Shown one piece after another: positions 8,929-17,106 of a DNA stretch of 64,000 nucleotides (positions are counted from its first letter, which is position 1; the number at the start of each line of letters is the position of its first letter). A model generated the notes under the pieces. The model had not been told where the DNA came from. It searched no databases and saw only the letters and a list, made by a program, of their open reading frames with translations. A program made the position numbers and the translations under genes. This DNA comes from Hyalangium gracile. Its GTDB lineage: Bacteria; Myxococcota; Myxococcia; Myxococcales; Myxococcaceae. The DNA lies in assembly GCF_020103725.1 (NCBI RefSeq), contig NZ_JAHXBG010000004.1, positions 1-64,000 on the forward strand. The letters run 5' to 3'.

Positions 8929-11900
8929 TTGGATCCCATCATCCCGGGCACAGTTTTCCAGGGGCGCTACGAAGTCCTCTCCAAGCTGGGAGAGGGAGGC
9001 TTCGGTCAGGTGTACCGGGCCAGGCAGCTGGTCACCCAGCATGAGGTGGCGATCAAGGTCCTGCGGGCCCTGCACACCACGAATGACACCCACATCGCGC
9101 GCTTCCACCGCGAGATGCAGCTGTGCGCCCAGCTCTACCACCCCAACATCGTCCGGCTGATCGACTCGGGGAAGGCGGATCCGGACGTGCTGTACACCGT
9201 CTTCGAGTACGTGCCGGGACGGACGCTGACGGATGTGCTGGCGGCCGAGGGGGCCCTGCCAACCTGGGACGCCGCCCACCTGATGCTCCAGGTGCTGGAC
9301 GCGCTGGCGTGCGCGCACAACAAGGGCGTCATCCACCGCGACCTCAAGCCGCAGAACATCATGGTCACCACCACGGGCGTGCGGCGCAATGCCCTGGTGC
9401 TGGACTTCGGGCTGGGCACGCTGCCCACGGAGAACCAGGAGGAGCTGGCGAAGATTACCCAGACGCGCGAGGTGCTGGGCACGCCCACCTACGCCGCGCC
9501 GGAGCAGCTCCGGGGAGACCCGGTGTCGGCGCGCTCGGACCTCTACTCCTGGGGGCTCATCTTCCTGGAGTGTCTCACCGGGCAGCGCGCCGTGGACGGG
9601 GCCACGCTGCAGCAGGTGCTCTTCAAGCAGATGGGGCCCGAGCCTGTCGCCATCCCCGCCTGGCTGGAGAACCACCGGCTGGGCCGGCTCCTGCGCAAGG
9701 TGACCAACAAGAACCTCGAGCAGCGGGACGTCTCCGACGAGAGCGTGATGCGGGAGCTGGAGGCCTGCACCTCCGAGGGCTGGCCGGTGAACGAGGCCGG
9801 CCCCCGCTCGCCCGCGCCCGCGCAGTTCCCCGTGCCGGACACGCTGCCCTCCTCCCTCGAGGGCGAGCGCCGACAGCTCACCGCCGTCTGCTGCAGCCTG
9901 CGCCTCTTCACGGGCGAGGCCGCGATGGACGAGGAGGATCTCGACCGGCTGCTGCGCACGCTGCACTCGAGCTGCGCCGACGTCGCCCGGACGTATGACG
10001 CCCACGTGGGCAGCATCCTGGGCGAGTGGATGCTGTTCTACTTCGGCTACCCCCGAGCCCAGGAGGATGACGCCCGGCGCGCGGCCCGGGCGGCGCTGGA
10101 GATGAGCGCGCGCATGGAGCAGCGGGCCACGGAGCTGGCGCGCGAGCACAAGGGACGCCTGGACTTCAAGGCGGGCATCCACACCGGACTGGTGATCAGC
10201 CAGGAGGGGCGCTCCGGCGGCTACCGCGGCCTGCCTTCGCTGATGGGCACCACGCCCAACCACGCGGTGCGGCTGGAGTCGCGGGCCGAGCCGGGCTCCA
10301 TCCTCGTGAGCGAGGAGACCTCGAAGCTGCTCCGGGGCCACTTCGCCCTCGAGTCCGTGGCCGCCAGCGGGGGCGGCGCCGCTCAGCCCACGTTCCGGCT
10401 GCTCCACGAGTACAAGGGGCCGGCCACGCCGCAGCCCCAGGAGGGCCGGCTGTACGGCCGTGACCAGGAGCTGGACTACCTCCAGCAGCGCTGGTGGCAG
10501 GTGACCGCGGGCACCGGGCAGAGCATCCTGCTCACCGGCGAGCCGGGCATCGGCAAGTCGCGGCTGGTGCAGGAGCTCATCCGCCACGCCCGGGGCACGC
10601 CGCACACGGTGCTCGAGTCGCGCTGCGTCCCGGAAGGTCGCAACAGCGCCCTGTACCCCATCGTCGACCTGCTGGAGCGGCTGCTGGGCGTCAGCCGTGA
10701 CTGGAAGCCGGAGCAGATGATCTCCGCGCTCGAGGCGCTGCTGTCCCAGCACGGCTTCGAGCTCAAGGAGGTCATGCCGCTGTTCCTCGGGCTGCTCTCC
10801 GTGAAGGGCGGCGCGGACCGCTACCCGCCGCTGGATGTCGCTCCGGCGAGGGTCAAGGAGCTGACGCTCGATGCGCTGGTGGGCCTCTTCTTCGAGATGG
10901 CCCAGCAGCAGCCGCTGCTGCTGCTCGTGGAGGATCTGCACTGGTCGGACCCGACGACGCTGGAGCTGCTCTCCCACTTCGTGAAGGAGGTCTCCACCGC
11001 GCGCATCTGCCTGGTGCTCACCGCGCGCCAGGAGTTCACCGCGCCGTGGGCGACGTCGCACCACCTGCAGCTGAGCCGACTGGACCGCAAGCGCATCGAG
11101 GAGATGGTGGGCGGGCTCATCCAGAACCGGTCCGTGCCGCGCGAGGTGATGGACCAGCTGGTCAACCGCACCGACGGCGTGCCGCTCTTCGTGGAGGAGC
11201 TGACCCGCATCGTGGCGGAGGTGCTGCCGCAGCGCGGGGAGACGCCCTCCAGGTCGTGGACGCCGTCCCACATCGCCATCCCCACCACGCTGCGCGACTC
11301 GCTGATGTCGCGCCTGGATCGGCTCGGGCCCGCCAAGGAACTGGCGCAGCTCGCCTCGGCGCTGGGCCGTGAGTTCGGCTACGACGTGCTCAAGGCCATC
11401 TCCATGCGCGAGGAGCCCACGCTGCAGCAGGAGCTCAAGGCGCTGGTGGACGCGGACCTGGTGCACCGCCGGCGCGGCGTGCGCAACCCCACCTACGTCT
11501 TCAAGCACGCCCTCATCCGCGACACCGCCTACGAGTCCATGCTGCGGCCCGTGCGCCGCCAGGTGCATGCCGGCATCGCGGCCACGCTGGAGGCGCACTT
11601 CCCGGAGCTGGTGGAGACGCGGCCGGACCTGCTCGCGCTGCACCACTCCAGCGCGGGCCAGAAGCGCCAGGCCATCGCCTACGCGCAGAAGGCCGGTATG
11701 GCGGCGCTGATGCGCTCGGCCAACCAGGAGGCCATCGCCTACATCACCGAGGCGCTGACCTGGCTGGATGTGGCGGAGGACCCGCGCGAGCGCGCGCAGC
11801 TCGAGCTGGGGCTCAACGGCGTGCTCACCCCGGCGCTGATGGCCACCCGGGGCTGGTCCGACGCGCGCATCGGCGAGCTGGTGGAGCACTCCCAGGAACT

Positions 11901-12933
11901 CATCGACCTGCTGGGAGACAGCCCCCAGACGATCCCCACGATGTGGGGGCTCGCGCTCTTCCACCTCACCCGAGGCAACCAGCTGCGCGCCCAGCCCCTG
12001 GCCGAGCGTCTCATGGCCATCGCCCGGCAGGCGCAGAGCGCCGACCTGGAGATGATGGCGCGCAACCTGATGGGCAACAGCGCCTACACGCAGGGCCGGT
12101 TGCAGGAGGCGATCGGGTACTTCGAGCGGACGCTGTCCGAGTACGAGCCCGCGAAGCACCAGGCCCTGGCCAGCCTCTACGGGCAGGATGCCCGGAGCTG
12201 GGGCGAGGGCTTCATGGGCTGGCTGAAGTGCCTGACGGGCTACGCGGATCAGGCGGATGCCCACTCCAGGCGCTCCGTCGAGTGGGCGCAGGAGATGAAG
12301 CACACCAGCAGCATGGGGCTCACCTACCTCTATCGCCTCAACGTCCTGCAGTGGCGCGGCGAGCGTGACAAGCTCATCGCGGAGGCCAACGCCGGCGAGG
12401 AGCTGCTGAAGCGGCACGGCCTGCCGGTGCACGCCCTGTACTGCCTGGCGTTCCGCGGCTGGGCGACGCGGGAGGCGGAGCCGCTGCGCCAGGGGCTCGC
12501 CATCCTCCAGGGGGGCGGTCTGGACCTGGGGATGACGTACTACAAGAGCATGCTGGCGGAGGTGGAGCTGGAGGCAGGCAGGCCGGACGTCGCGCTCCAG
12601 ATCGTCGAGGAGCTCGCCACCTGGGGCCGCTCCGTCGGCGAGCTCTACGCGCTGGCGGAGCTGATGCGCATCAAGGGCCTGTGCCTGCGCGCTCGCGGAG
12701 AGAAGGACGCGGCGGAGGCCATGCTGAAGGAGGCCATCGGCATCGCCCGGGAGCAGCACTCACGGCTGCTGGAGCTGCGCGCCGCGAGCTCGCTGTCCGA
12801 GCTGCTGCGGGAGCGCGGCCGGGCCCCCGAGGCCCGCGAGCTGCTCGCGCCCCTGGTGAAGAGCTTCACCGAGGGCTTCGAGACGGCGGACTACGTCCGG
12901 GCGAAGGCGTTGCTCGGAGAGCTCACCGCCTGA
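8929..12933 (+). CDS. TOMM-system Ser/Thr kinase / cyclase-homology / AAA ATPase fusion protein
   Basis: This 1334-residue protein starts with TTG at 8929, with GAAGG 8 nt upstream, which fits the kinase N-terminus. Residues 12-270 are a complete Hanks-type kinase: GEGGFG, Lys43 in AIK, HRDLKPQN with Asp138, DFG at 159-161, and an APE-like segment near 190. Residues about 314-480 are a class III nucleotidyl cyclase homology domain, but both metal-binding Asp positions are changed (Ser323 and Glu366), so catalysis is doubtful. Walker A GEPGIGKS is at 537-544 and Walker B LLLLVEDLHWSD near 665, followed by a long helical TPR-like region to the C-terminus. Length and order match what I recall of the 'TOMM system kinase/cyclase fusion' family (about 1350 aa) found beside cyclodehydratase scaffolds in Burkholderia and Sorangium. 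It probably senses or regulates the RiPP pathway; that role is inferred. Confidence 0.9.
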   Translation: MDPIIPGTVFQGRYEVLSKLGEGGFGQVYRARQLVTQHEVAIKVLRALHTTNDTHIARFHREMQLCAQLYHPNIVRLIDSGKADPDVLYTVFEYVPGRTLTDVLAAEGALPTWDAAHLMLQVLDALACAHNKGVIHRDLKPQNIMVTTTGVRRNALVLDFGLGTLPTENQEELAKITQTREVLGTPTYAAPEQLRGDPVSARSDLYSWGLIFLECLTGQRAVDGATLQQVLFKQMGPEPVAIPAWLENHRLGRLLRKVTNKNLEQRDVSDESVMRELEACTSEGWPVNEAGPRSPAPAQFPVPDTLPSSLEGERRQLTAVCCSLRLFTGEAAMDEEDLDRLLRTLHSSCADVARTYDAHVGSILGEWMLFYFGYPRAQEDDARRAARAALEMSARMEQRATELAREHKGRLDFKAGIHTGLVISQEGRSGGYRGLPSLMGTTPNHAVRLESRAEPGSILVSEETSKLLRGHFALESVAASGGGAAQPTFRLLHEYKGPATPQPQEGRLYGRDQELDYLQQRWWQVTAGTGQSILLTGEPGIGKSRLVQELIRHARGTPHTVLESRCVPEGRNSALYPIVDLLERLLGVSRDWKPEQMISALEALLSQHGFELKEVMPLFLGLLSVKGGADRYPPLDVAPARVKELTLDALVGLFFEMAQQQPLLLLVEDLHWSDPTTLELLSHFVKEVSTARICLVLTARQEFTAPWATSHHLQLSRLDRKRIEEMVGGLIQNRSVPREVMDQLVNRTDGVPLFVEELTRIVAEVLPQRGETPSRSWTPSHIAIPTTLRDSLMSRLDRLGPAKELAQLASALGREFGYDVLKAISMREEPTLQQELKALVDADLVHRRRGVRNPTYVFKHALIRDTAYESMLRPVRRQVHAGIAATLEAHFPELVETRPDLLALHHSSAGQKRQAIAYAQKAGMAALMRSANQEAIAYITEALTWLDVAEDPRERAQLELGLNGVLTPALMATRGWSDARIGELVEHSQELIDLLGDSPQTIPTMWGLALFHLTRGNQLRAQPLAERLMAIARQAQSADLEMMARNLMGNSAYTQGRLQEAIGYFERTLSEYEPAKHQALASLYGQDARSWGEGFMGWLKCLTGYADQADAHSRRSVEWAQEMKHTSSMGLTYLYRLNVLQWRGERDKLIAEANAGEELLKRHGLPVHALYCLAFRGWATREAEPLRQGLAILQGGGLDLGMTYYKSMLAEVELEAGRPDVALQIVEELATWGRSVGELYALAELMRIKGLCLRARGEKDAAEAMLKEAIGIAREQHSRLLELRAASSLSELLRERGRAPEARELLAPLVKSFTEGFETADYVRAKALLGELTA

Positions 12934-12939
12934 GCAGCA

Positions 12940-12965
12940 GGGGGCTCCAGGAGACGGGAGCCCCC
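12940..12965. terminator. Terminator-like hairpin between convergent TOMM genes
   Basis: GGGGGCTCC (12940-12948) pairs perfectly with GGAGCCCCC (12957-12965) around an 8-nt loop. It lies 6 bp after the kinase stop and 22 bp after the amidohydrolase stop on the other strand, so it could end transcripts from both sides. No T-run follows, as is usual in GC-rich genomes, so factor-independent termination is not certain. Confidence 0.55.
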
Positions 12966-12987
12966 ACACGCCCCGGGGCCGGCCTGC

Positions 12988-14148
12988 TCAGCCGGTCAGG
13001 CCGTAGTAGCGGGCCGGGTTCTCCCAGAGGATCTTCCGCATCGCCTCCTCGGGGACGGATGCGCGCAGGGCCATCAGGTGGTCCACGATGTCGTCCCCGT
13101 GGTCCGCGTGGGGATAGTCCGTGCCGAACAGGAGGTTGTCTGGGCCCAGGTGCCGGATGACGTCGGCGATGCCGGGCTCCTCGGGCTCGACGCCGATGAA
13201 GCACTGACGGCGGAAGTACTCCGAGGGCTTCATGCGGACGTTCTCCGCCACCTCGCCGGGCAGGAACTTGTAGCTGTTGTCCAGGCGCCACAGCCAGAAG
13301 GGCAGCCAGCCGCAGCCGGCCTCGAAGAAGCCCACGCGCAGGCGCGGGTGGCGCTCCAGCACGCCCCCCTCGATGAGGGTGAGGATGGCCAGCATCTGCT
13401 CCAGCGGGTGTGACGAGGCGTTGTGCGCGAAGCGCGTGGTGAAGCGGTCCGCGCCCGCCGTGGGCAGCCGCGCGTGCGTGCCCTCGTGGAGCGAGACGGC
13501 GATGGAGAGCCGCTCGCACGTCGTCCAGAAGGGCTCGTAGGCGGGGTGGGACAGCGTCCGTCCGCACACCGGGTTGGGAGGGATGACGACGGCCTTCCAC
13601 CCGAAGCTGGCGATGCGCTCCACCTCTCCGGGCAGCGCCTCGGGCTCGTGCAGGCACAGGGCGCCCACGCCTCTGAGGCGCTCGGGAGCGGCGCGGCAGA
13701 AGTCCCTCAGCCAGTCGTTGTAGGCGCGCGCGAAGGCCGTGGCCCGCGCTGGCTCCATGCCGTCGATGCGCAGCAGGAACAGGCCGAACGAGGGATAGAG
13801 GAAGGCGACATCCAGGCCCGTCTGCTCCATGGACTGGAGGTGGTGCCTGGGGGTGACGCCGGGAGAGTAGGCCCCGGTCCGCTGGGCCAGGCCCCAGGCC
13901 ACCTCCACCAATGCGCGCTCCGTCACCCCGTTCCACGCCGGCTTCCCGTCGAGCATCAGCGTGGGCGTGGCGGGCAGCATCCCCTTGGGACCCAGCCGCG
14001 CCACGCGCTGCTCCACCGTCTCGTCCGGAACGATGACCTGCTCGTACGGCGCACCGTCCCGGTACTGAGGGGGCAGGTACTCGCGCCACATCTCGATGGG
14101 CTCGAGGACATGGCGATCCGCATCCAGGATCCGAAGACCTTCACGCAT
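12988..14148 (-). CDS. Amidohydrolase family 2 protein in the TOMM operon
   Basis: A 386-residue TIM-barrel metal-dependent hydrolase of the amidohydrolase_2 (ACMSD/decarboxylase-like) family. Visible landmarks are the N-terminal metal motif ILDADRHVLEP, a central SLHEGTH, the strand HPRLRVGFFEAGCGWLPF, and the late LLFGTDYPHADHGDD carrying the catalytic Asp. It starts 11 bp after the stop of the cyclodehydratase gene; its AGGAG ribosome site overlaps that stop codon (TAGGAG), so the two form one operon. Family members hydrolyse amide or C-N bonds or decarboxylate small carboxylates. Here it might trim the peptide, deamidate it or hydrolyse an end group. That role is inferred only from position; a general catabolic enzyme is the alternative. 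Confidence 0.85.
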   Translation of the reverse strand: MREGLRILDADRHVLEPIEMWREYLPPQYRDGAPYEQVIVPDETVEQRVARLGPKGMLPATPTLMLDGKPAWNGVTERALVEVAWGLAQRTGAYSPGVTPRHHLQSMEQTGLDVAFLYPSFGLFLLRIDGMEPARATAFARAYNDWLRDFCRAAPERLRGVGALCLHEPEALPGEVERIASFGWKAVVIPPNPVCGRTLSHPAYEPFWTTCERLSIAVSLHEGTHARLPTAGADRFTTRFAHNASSHPLEQMLAILTLIEGGVLERHPRLRVGFFEAGCGWLPFWLWRLDNSYKFLPGEVAENVRMKPSEYFRRQCFIGVEPEEPGIADVIRHLGPDNLLFGTDYPHADHGDDIVDHLMALRASVPEEAMRKILWENPARYYGLTG

Positions 14149-14159
14149 GGGAGCAGCTC

Positions 14160-16370
14160 CTAGAGGAGGAAGGGGACAGGGTTGAGCTGCGCCTCGGTCA
14201 GCGGGCTGGAGCGCCAGCCCAGCTTCACCGGTACGTCATAGAGACGCCCGGGCGCGAAGCGCGGCCAGAAGTGGCGCAGCCCGGGCACGGAGACCTTCAC
14301 CACGTGCAGGCCCACGTCCGGCCTCGTCATGTCCAGCACCAGCGTCTCCATCCCCAGGCGCTCCACCCGCGCCACGCACCCGCGCACGTCGTCGCGGATG
14401 TCCACCATGGGGGGCTTGGGGTAGTCGGCGGCCGTCCGCGGGGGCAGCGTCTCGTCCGGGTGGAGGAAGGATGCATCCTCCAGCTTGAAGTCCTGCCACG
14501 GGGACTTGTGGTTCTCGCTCGGATCGAAGATCTGGTTGAACTCGGTGATGGCGCGCTGGAGCGCGATGTGCGCGTCCAGGTGGGCGCCGAAGCCGATGCA
14601 GTACTGGCCGGTGCGGCTCGACATTCCCAGGGCGACGAAGGCGGGGATCTCCACGTCGTTGGTGAGATCCAACGCCCAGATGCGCCAGTGGTGGGCGCGG
14701 TAGTGCTCCTGCAGCGCCTGGAAGTAGGGATCGTTGAAGCTGTGGATGTCCACCCCGGGCCGGCGCAGGCGGTTGTACCACCAGATGCCCGCCGCATCCC
14801 GCTCGGCCAGCTCCAGGAAGCCCTGGAGGATGGCCTCCTCCAGGCAGTTGCCCGCCGCCGCGCCGTTGGAGTCCGCCGGGCTGAAGTTCTCCGAGGGAGC
14901 GGCCGGGTAGCGGTTGTAACAATAGGAGGTGGGCATGTACCGGCGGCGCTCGTGGGTGAGGGACCACACCGGCGTCCACTCCACCTCCAGGCGCTCGTCG
15001 AAGGGCACCGGGACGGTCATCCGCTCGCGCAGGTTCTTCGCGTTGTTGGCCTCGCGGTCCCGGTACTGTGCATCACTGAACAACAGCAGGTCTCGTGGAT
15101 GATATGCGTCCGCGCCCAGCTCCGAGAGGCGGGCGCGGATGCGAGGCTCATCTCCTTGATAGAGCGAGCTCCAGCGCTCGATGCCCTCGCCGAGCGCGCT
15201 GGCGCGAGACTGGGCCGGGGTGCGGCCCTTGCCCAGGCTGATGGAGTGGAACTCGGAGAAGTAGGGCGTCTTCGAGGAGACGGGGCAGAAGAAGGTGGTG
15301 CCGAAGACGGGCCGCAGCGCGTGGCTGCGCGACTCGAGCGGCGCCAGCGTGGCGAGCACGCCGGTGATGGGGCTGATCTGCGGCTGGAGGCGCGCGAAGG
15401 TCTGCTCCGGCGTGACGGTGCGGAAGCCATTGTCCTCGGTGAAGCCCCGGGGGCGGGCCTCCAGCACCACGGGCTTGTCCGCGCGCTTCTTCAAGAGGTC
15501 CGGGTCGCCGCAGGCGGGGCACTGGGGCCGCCGCACCACGGCGTGCTCGGTGAGCTGGAAGCGCGGCAGTTCCAGCGCGAGCAGGGTGTGGCCCAGCGAG
15601 CCCTGCTGGTCCGCCGCGACCCACCGCGCCAGCGCCAGCGCGGCCAGGTGGAGCCCGGTCTGGCGGCTCGCGGGCAGCTCCGCGCGAGGCAGGGTCAGGG
15701 GTGTCACGAGTGACTTGTTCTCACGCAGGAACGTCTCCACGGGGCGATTGGCCCGCAGGCGCTGCGAGAGACAGGCCCAGCAAGGCCCTTCGCCGGGACG
15801 GAACACCGGGCCCATCCACGGCATGGCCCCCGAGGGCTTCACGAGGAACCAGGGCTCACGCCGCTCCAGCGCCCGGCGGTTGAGCTCCTCCAGCTCCGGC
15901 GCGAGGTAGTCGTCGACGAGGACCACCTGGAGCGATGCATTGTCTTTGACGGTGAGGCCTGCCCCGCGCAGGGCCTCGACGAGCGGCGCCGGGTCCAGTC
16001 CGCCCTGGGTCCGCACCGCCACAGGAGAGGCCTCGAGCCGCGCGGCCGCTTGAGCAGGATTCACTCCGAGTGCCTGCCAGAACGTCGCAATCTCGGAGGG
16101 CAGCGCCGAAGAGGCCTCGATGATGTGTCCCCTCTTCTCCAGGTTCGCCAGGGCGTAGAGCACCTCGGGCGCGGAGACCTGTCCTTCGAGGTCGGTGATG
16201 ACCTGCTGGACGGAGCGGCGACCATCGAGCTTGCTGGCCACCAGCACCTGGCTGCGGCCCGTCAGCATGAACTGCTCGCGCTCTCCCAGGAGGAAGGCCC
16301 GCTCCGCGTCGAGCGCCTCCAGGCGGAGGTGGGCCTTGAACTGCATGACTCGGTTGAAGGGATCACTCAT
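14160..16370 (-). CDS. TOMM leader-binding scaffold fused to YcaO cyclodehydratase (azoline-forming)
   Basis: A 736-residue fusion of the two azoline-forming subunits. Residues about 8-90 look like a winged-helix RiPP recognition element (PqqD-like). Residues about 95-300 are the E1-like scaffold with a four-Cys zinc site: CWAC (197, 200) and CPAC (284, 287). From about 335 to the end is the YcaO domain: SALGEGIE (Ser391, Glu395, Glu398, the S-x3-E-x2-E ATP/Mg motif), Glu512 and Glu523-Arg524 in LAERD, and Glu610 with Gln613 in ITEFNQ. The C-terminus PVPFLL resembles the proline-containing tails of azoline-forming YcaO proteins but lacks a full PxPxP. YcaO enzymes of this type use ATP to convert Cys/Ser/Thr to thiazolines and oxazolines. 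It heads the operon with the amidohydrolase and is divergent from the precursor gene. Confidence 0.93.
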   Translation of the reverse strand: MSDPFNRVMQFKAHLRLEALDAERAFLLGEREQFMLTGRSQVLVASKLDGRRSVQQVITDLEGQVSAPEVLYALANLEKRGHIIEASSALPSEIATFWQALGVNPAQAAARLEASPVAVRTQGGLDPAPLVEALRGAGLTVKDNASLQVVLVDDYLAPELEELNRRALERREPWFLVKPSGAMPWMGPVFRPGEGPCWACLSQRLRANRPVETFLRENKSLVTPLTLPRAELPASRQTGLHLAALALARWVAADQQGSLGHTLLALELPRFQLTEHAVVRRPQCPACGDPDLLKKRADKPVVLEARPRGFTEDNGFRTVTPEQTFARLQPQISPITGVLATLAPLESRSHALRPVFGTTFFCPVSSKTPYFSEFHSISLGKGRTPAQSRASALGEGIERWSSLYQGDEPRIRARLSELGADAYHPRDLLLFSDAQYRDREANNAKNLRERMTVPVPFDERLEVEWTPVWSLTHERRRYMPTSYCYNRYPAAPSENFSPADSNGAAAGNCLEEAILQGFLELAERDAAGIWWYNRLRRPGVDIHSFNDPYFQALQEHYRAHHWRIWALDLTNDVEIPAFVALGMSSRTGQYCIGFGAHLDAHIALQRAITEFNQIFDPSENHKSPWQDFKLEDASFLHPDETLPPRTAADYPKPPMVDIRDDVRGCVARVERLGMETLVLDMTRPDVGLHVVKVSVPGLRHFWPRFAPGRLYDVPVKLGWRSSPLTEAQLNPVPFLL

Positions 16371-16436
16371 GGCTCATTCCGAAGGCTACCGCCTGCAAGC
16401 TTTTGACTCAGTTGGGTCGCCGTCGACCCCTGTATG

Positions 16437-16448
16437 TTGCATATGCAA
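16437..16448. promoter_or_regulatory. Perfect 12-bp palindrome, candidate operator
   Basis: TTGCATATGCAA reads the same on both strands, 67 bp upstream of the cyclodehydratase start. By itself a 12-bp palindrome can be chance; a second one 75 bp away in the same short region makes a regulatory role more likely. Confidence 0.4.
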
Positions 16449-16511
16449 TGACTATTCATTCCGCTCGGAGAGGATTGATGCGAGAGATTGAATCCTCCAC
16501 GTAGAGTGAAA

Positions 16512-16523
16512 TCGAATATTCGA
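16512..16523. promoter_or_regulatory. Perfect 12-bp palindrome, candidate operator near the precursor promoter
   Basis: TCGAATATTCGA is a perfect palindrome about 95 bp before the precursor ATG, just upstream of the guessed promoter elements, where an operator or activator site could lie. Confidence 0.4.
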
Positions 16524-16565
16524 GAAAGGAATTAAGCAAACAGAGAGACTGCATGATAAACTAAA

Positions 16566-16602
16566 TGCGCAGCCGTGAGCAGTTCAACCCCTCGGCTGCG
16601 CA
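16566..16602 (+). promoter_or_regulatory. Stem-loop in the 5' leader of the RiPP precursor mRNA
   Basis: TGCGCAGCCG (16566-16575) pairs perfectly over ten bases with CGGCTGCGCA (16593-16602), leaving a 17-nt loop. The stem ends 7 nt before the GAGG ribosome-binding site at 16610-16613. No T-run follows, so it is not a classical terminator. Position suggests control of translation or mRNA stability for a highly expressed precursor; this is inference. Confidence 0.55.
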
Positions 16603-16618
16603 GAAAAGTGAGGAAACC

Positions 16619-16963
16619 ATGATCACTACCAACAATGCCGCGAGCTCCATCCATCAGTTCGGAAAGATCTGGCCTCAGTGTATCGCGCGTGCCTGGCAGG
16701 ACGCGGAGTTCCGTGAGGCGCTGAAGCGCGACCCCTCGGGGACGATCCGTGAGTCCTTCCAGTTCAGCTTCCCGGAAGGCGTCCAGGTGGAGGTGCTCGA
16801 GGGCAGCGAGACGGTGCAGGCCGCTCCGGCGAACACCCTGCGCATGGTCATCCCGCCCGCTCCGGCCATGGACCTGAATGAGGTGGCGCTCACGGACGTG
16901 GAGAAGGGCATGATGAACGCCTGTCCGTTCTCCCAGTTCTCGCACTTCTCCTTCACCAGCTGA
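16619..16963 (+). CDS. TOMM RiPP precursor peptide with nitrile-hydratase-like leader and Phe-Ser repeat core
   Basis: The ATG at 16619 is chosen because GAGGAAA (16610-16616) sits at proper spacing; an upstream in-frame ATG at 16565 lies within the leader stem-loop region. The product is 114 residues. Residues about 15-90 resemble nitrile-hydratase-alpha-derived (NHLP-like) leaders: AWQDAEFREALKRDP, then FPEGVQVEVLEGS and NTLRMVIPPAP. The C-terminus is MMNACPFSQFSHFSFTS, with Cys102, Ser105, Ser108, Ser111, Thr113 and Ser114 as heterocyclisation candidates. Serines recur every third residue, three of them preceded by Phe. It lies between the divergent cyclodehydratase and the SagB gene. I recall a BMA_0021/0022-type TOMM precursor family with the same kind of neighbours. 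The leader/core cut site is not evident; there is no clear GG motif. Confidence 0.88.
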   Translation: MITTNNAASSIHQFGKIWPQCIARAWQDAEFREALKRDPSGTIRESFQFSFPEGVQVEVLEGSETVQAAPANTLRMVIPPAPAMDLNEVALTDVEKGMMNACPFSQFSHFSFTS

Positions 16964-17106
16964 GAGCGCGGTCCGGCATCCTCAGGATGTAGACGAGACC
17001 ATCTGGCCTGGCGCTGTCCTCCCCTCAGCCCCCTCCCGCAGCGCCTCTCTCGCCTCGGTCCGTCGAAACTCCTGGCCCCCGCTTCGTCGCAGCCTCGAAG
17101 GCAGTC

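Larger units (their letters stand above)
16371..16618. promoter_or_regulatory. Divergent control region between cyclodehydratase and precursor genes
   Basis: This 248-bp region is visibly richer in A/T than its surroundings. It holds two perfect 12-bp palindromes (16437-16448 and 16512-16523), a GGGTCG/CGACCC dyad (16414-16429), a GAGGATT/AATCCTC dyad (16470-16476 and 16491-16497) and a strong stem-loop next to the precursor ribosome site. A weak promoter guess for the precursor is TTAAGC (16532-16537) with GATAAA (16555-16560), 17 bp apart; this is low confidence. There is no plausible gene in it. Confidence 0.6.

Noticed and set aside
8902..12759. Minus-strand open frame of about 1285 codons opposite the TOMM kinase
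   Set aside because: Arg/His/Gln-rich shadow without motifs; the kinase frame has all catalytic residues.
16532..16945. Minus-strand frame opposite the RiPP precursor
   Set aside because: The plus-strand peptide has the ribosome site, the leader motifs and the Ser/Phe core; the antisense frame has none.
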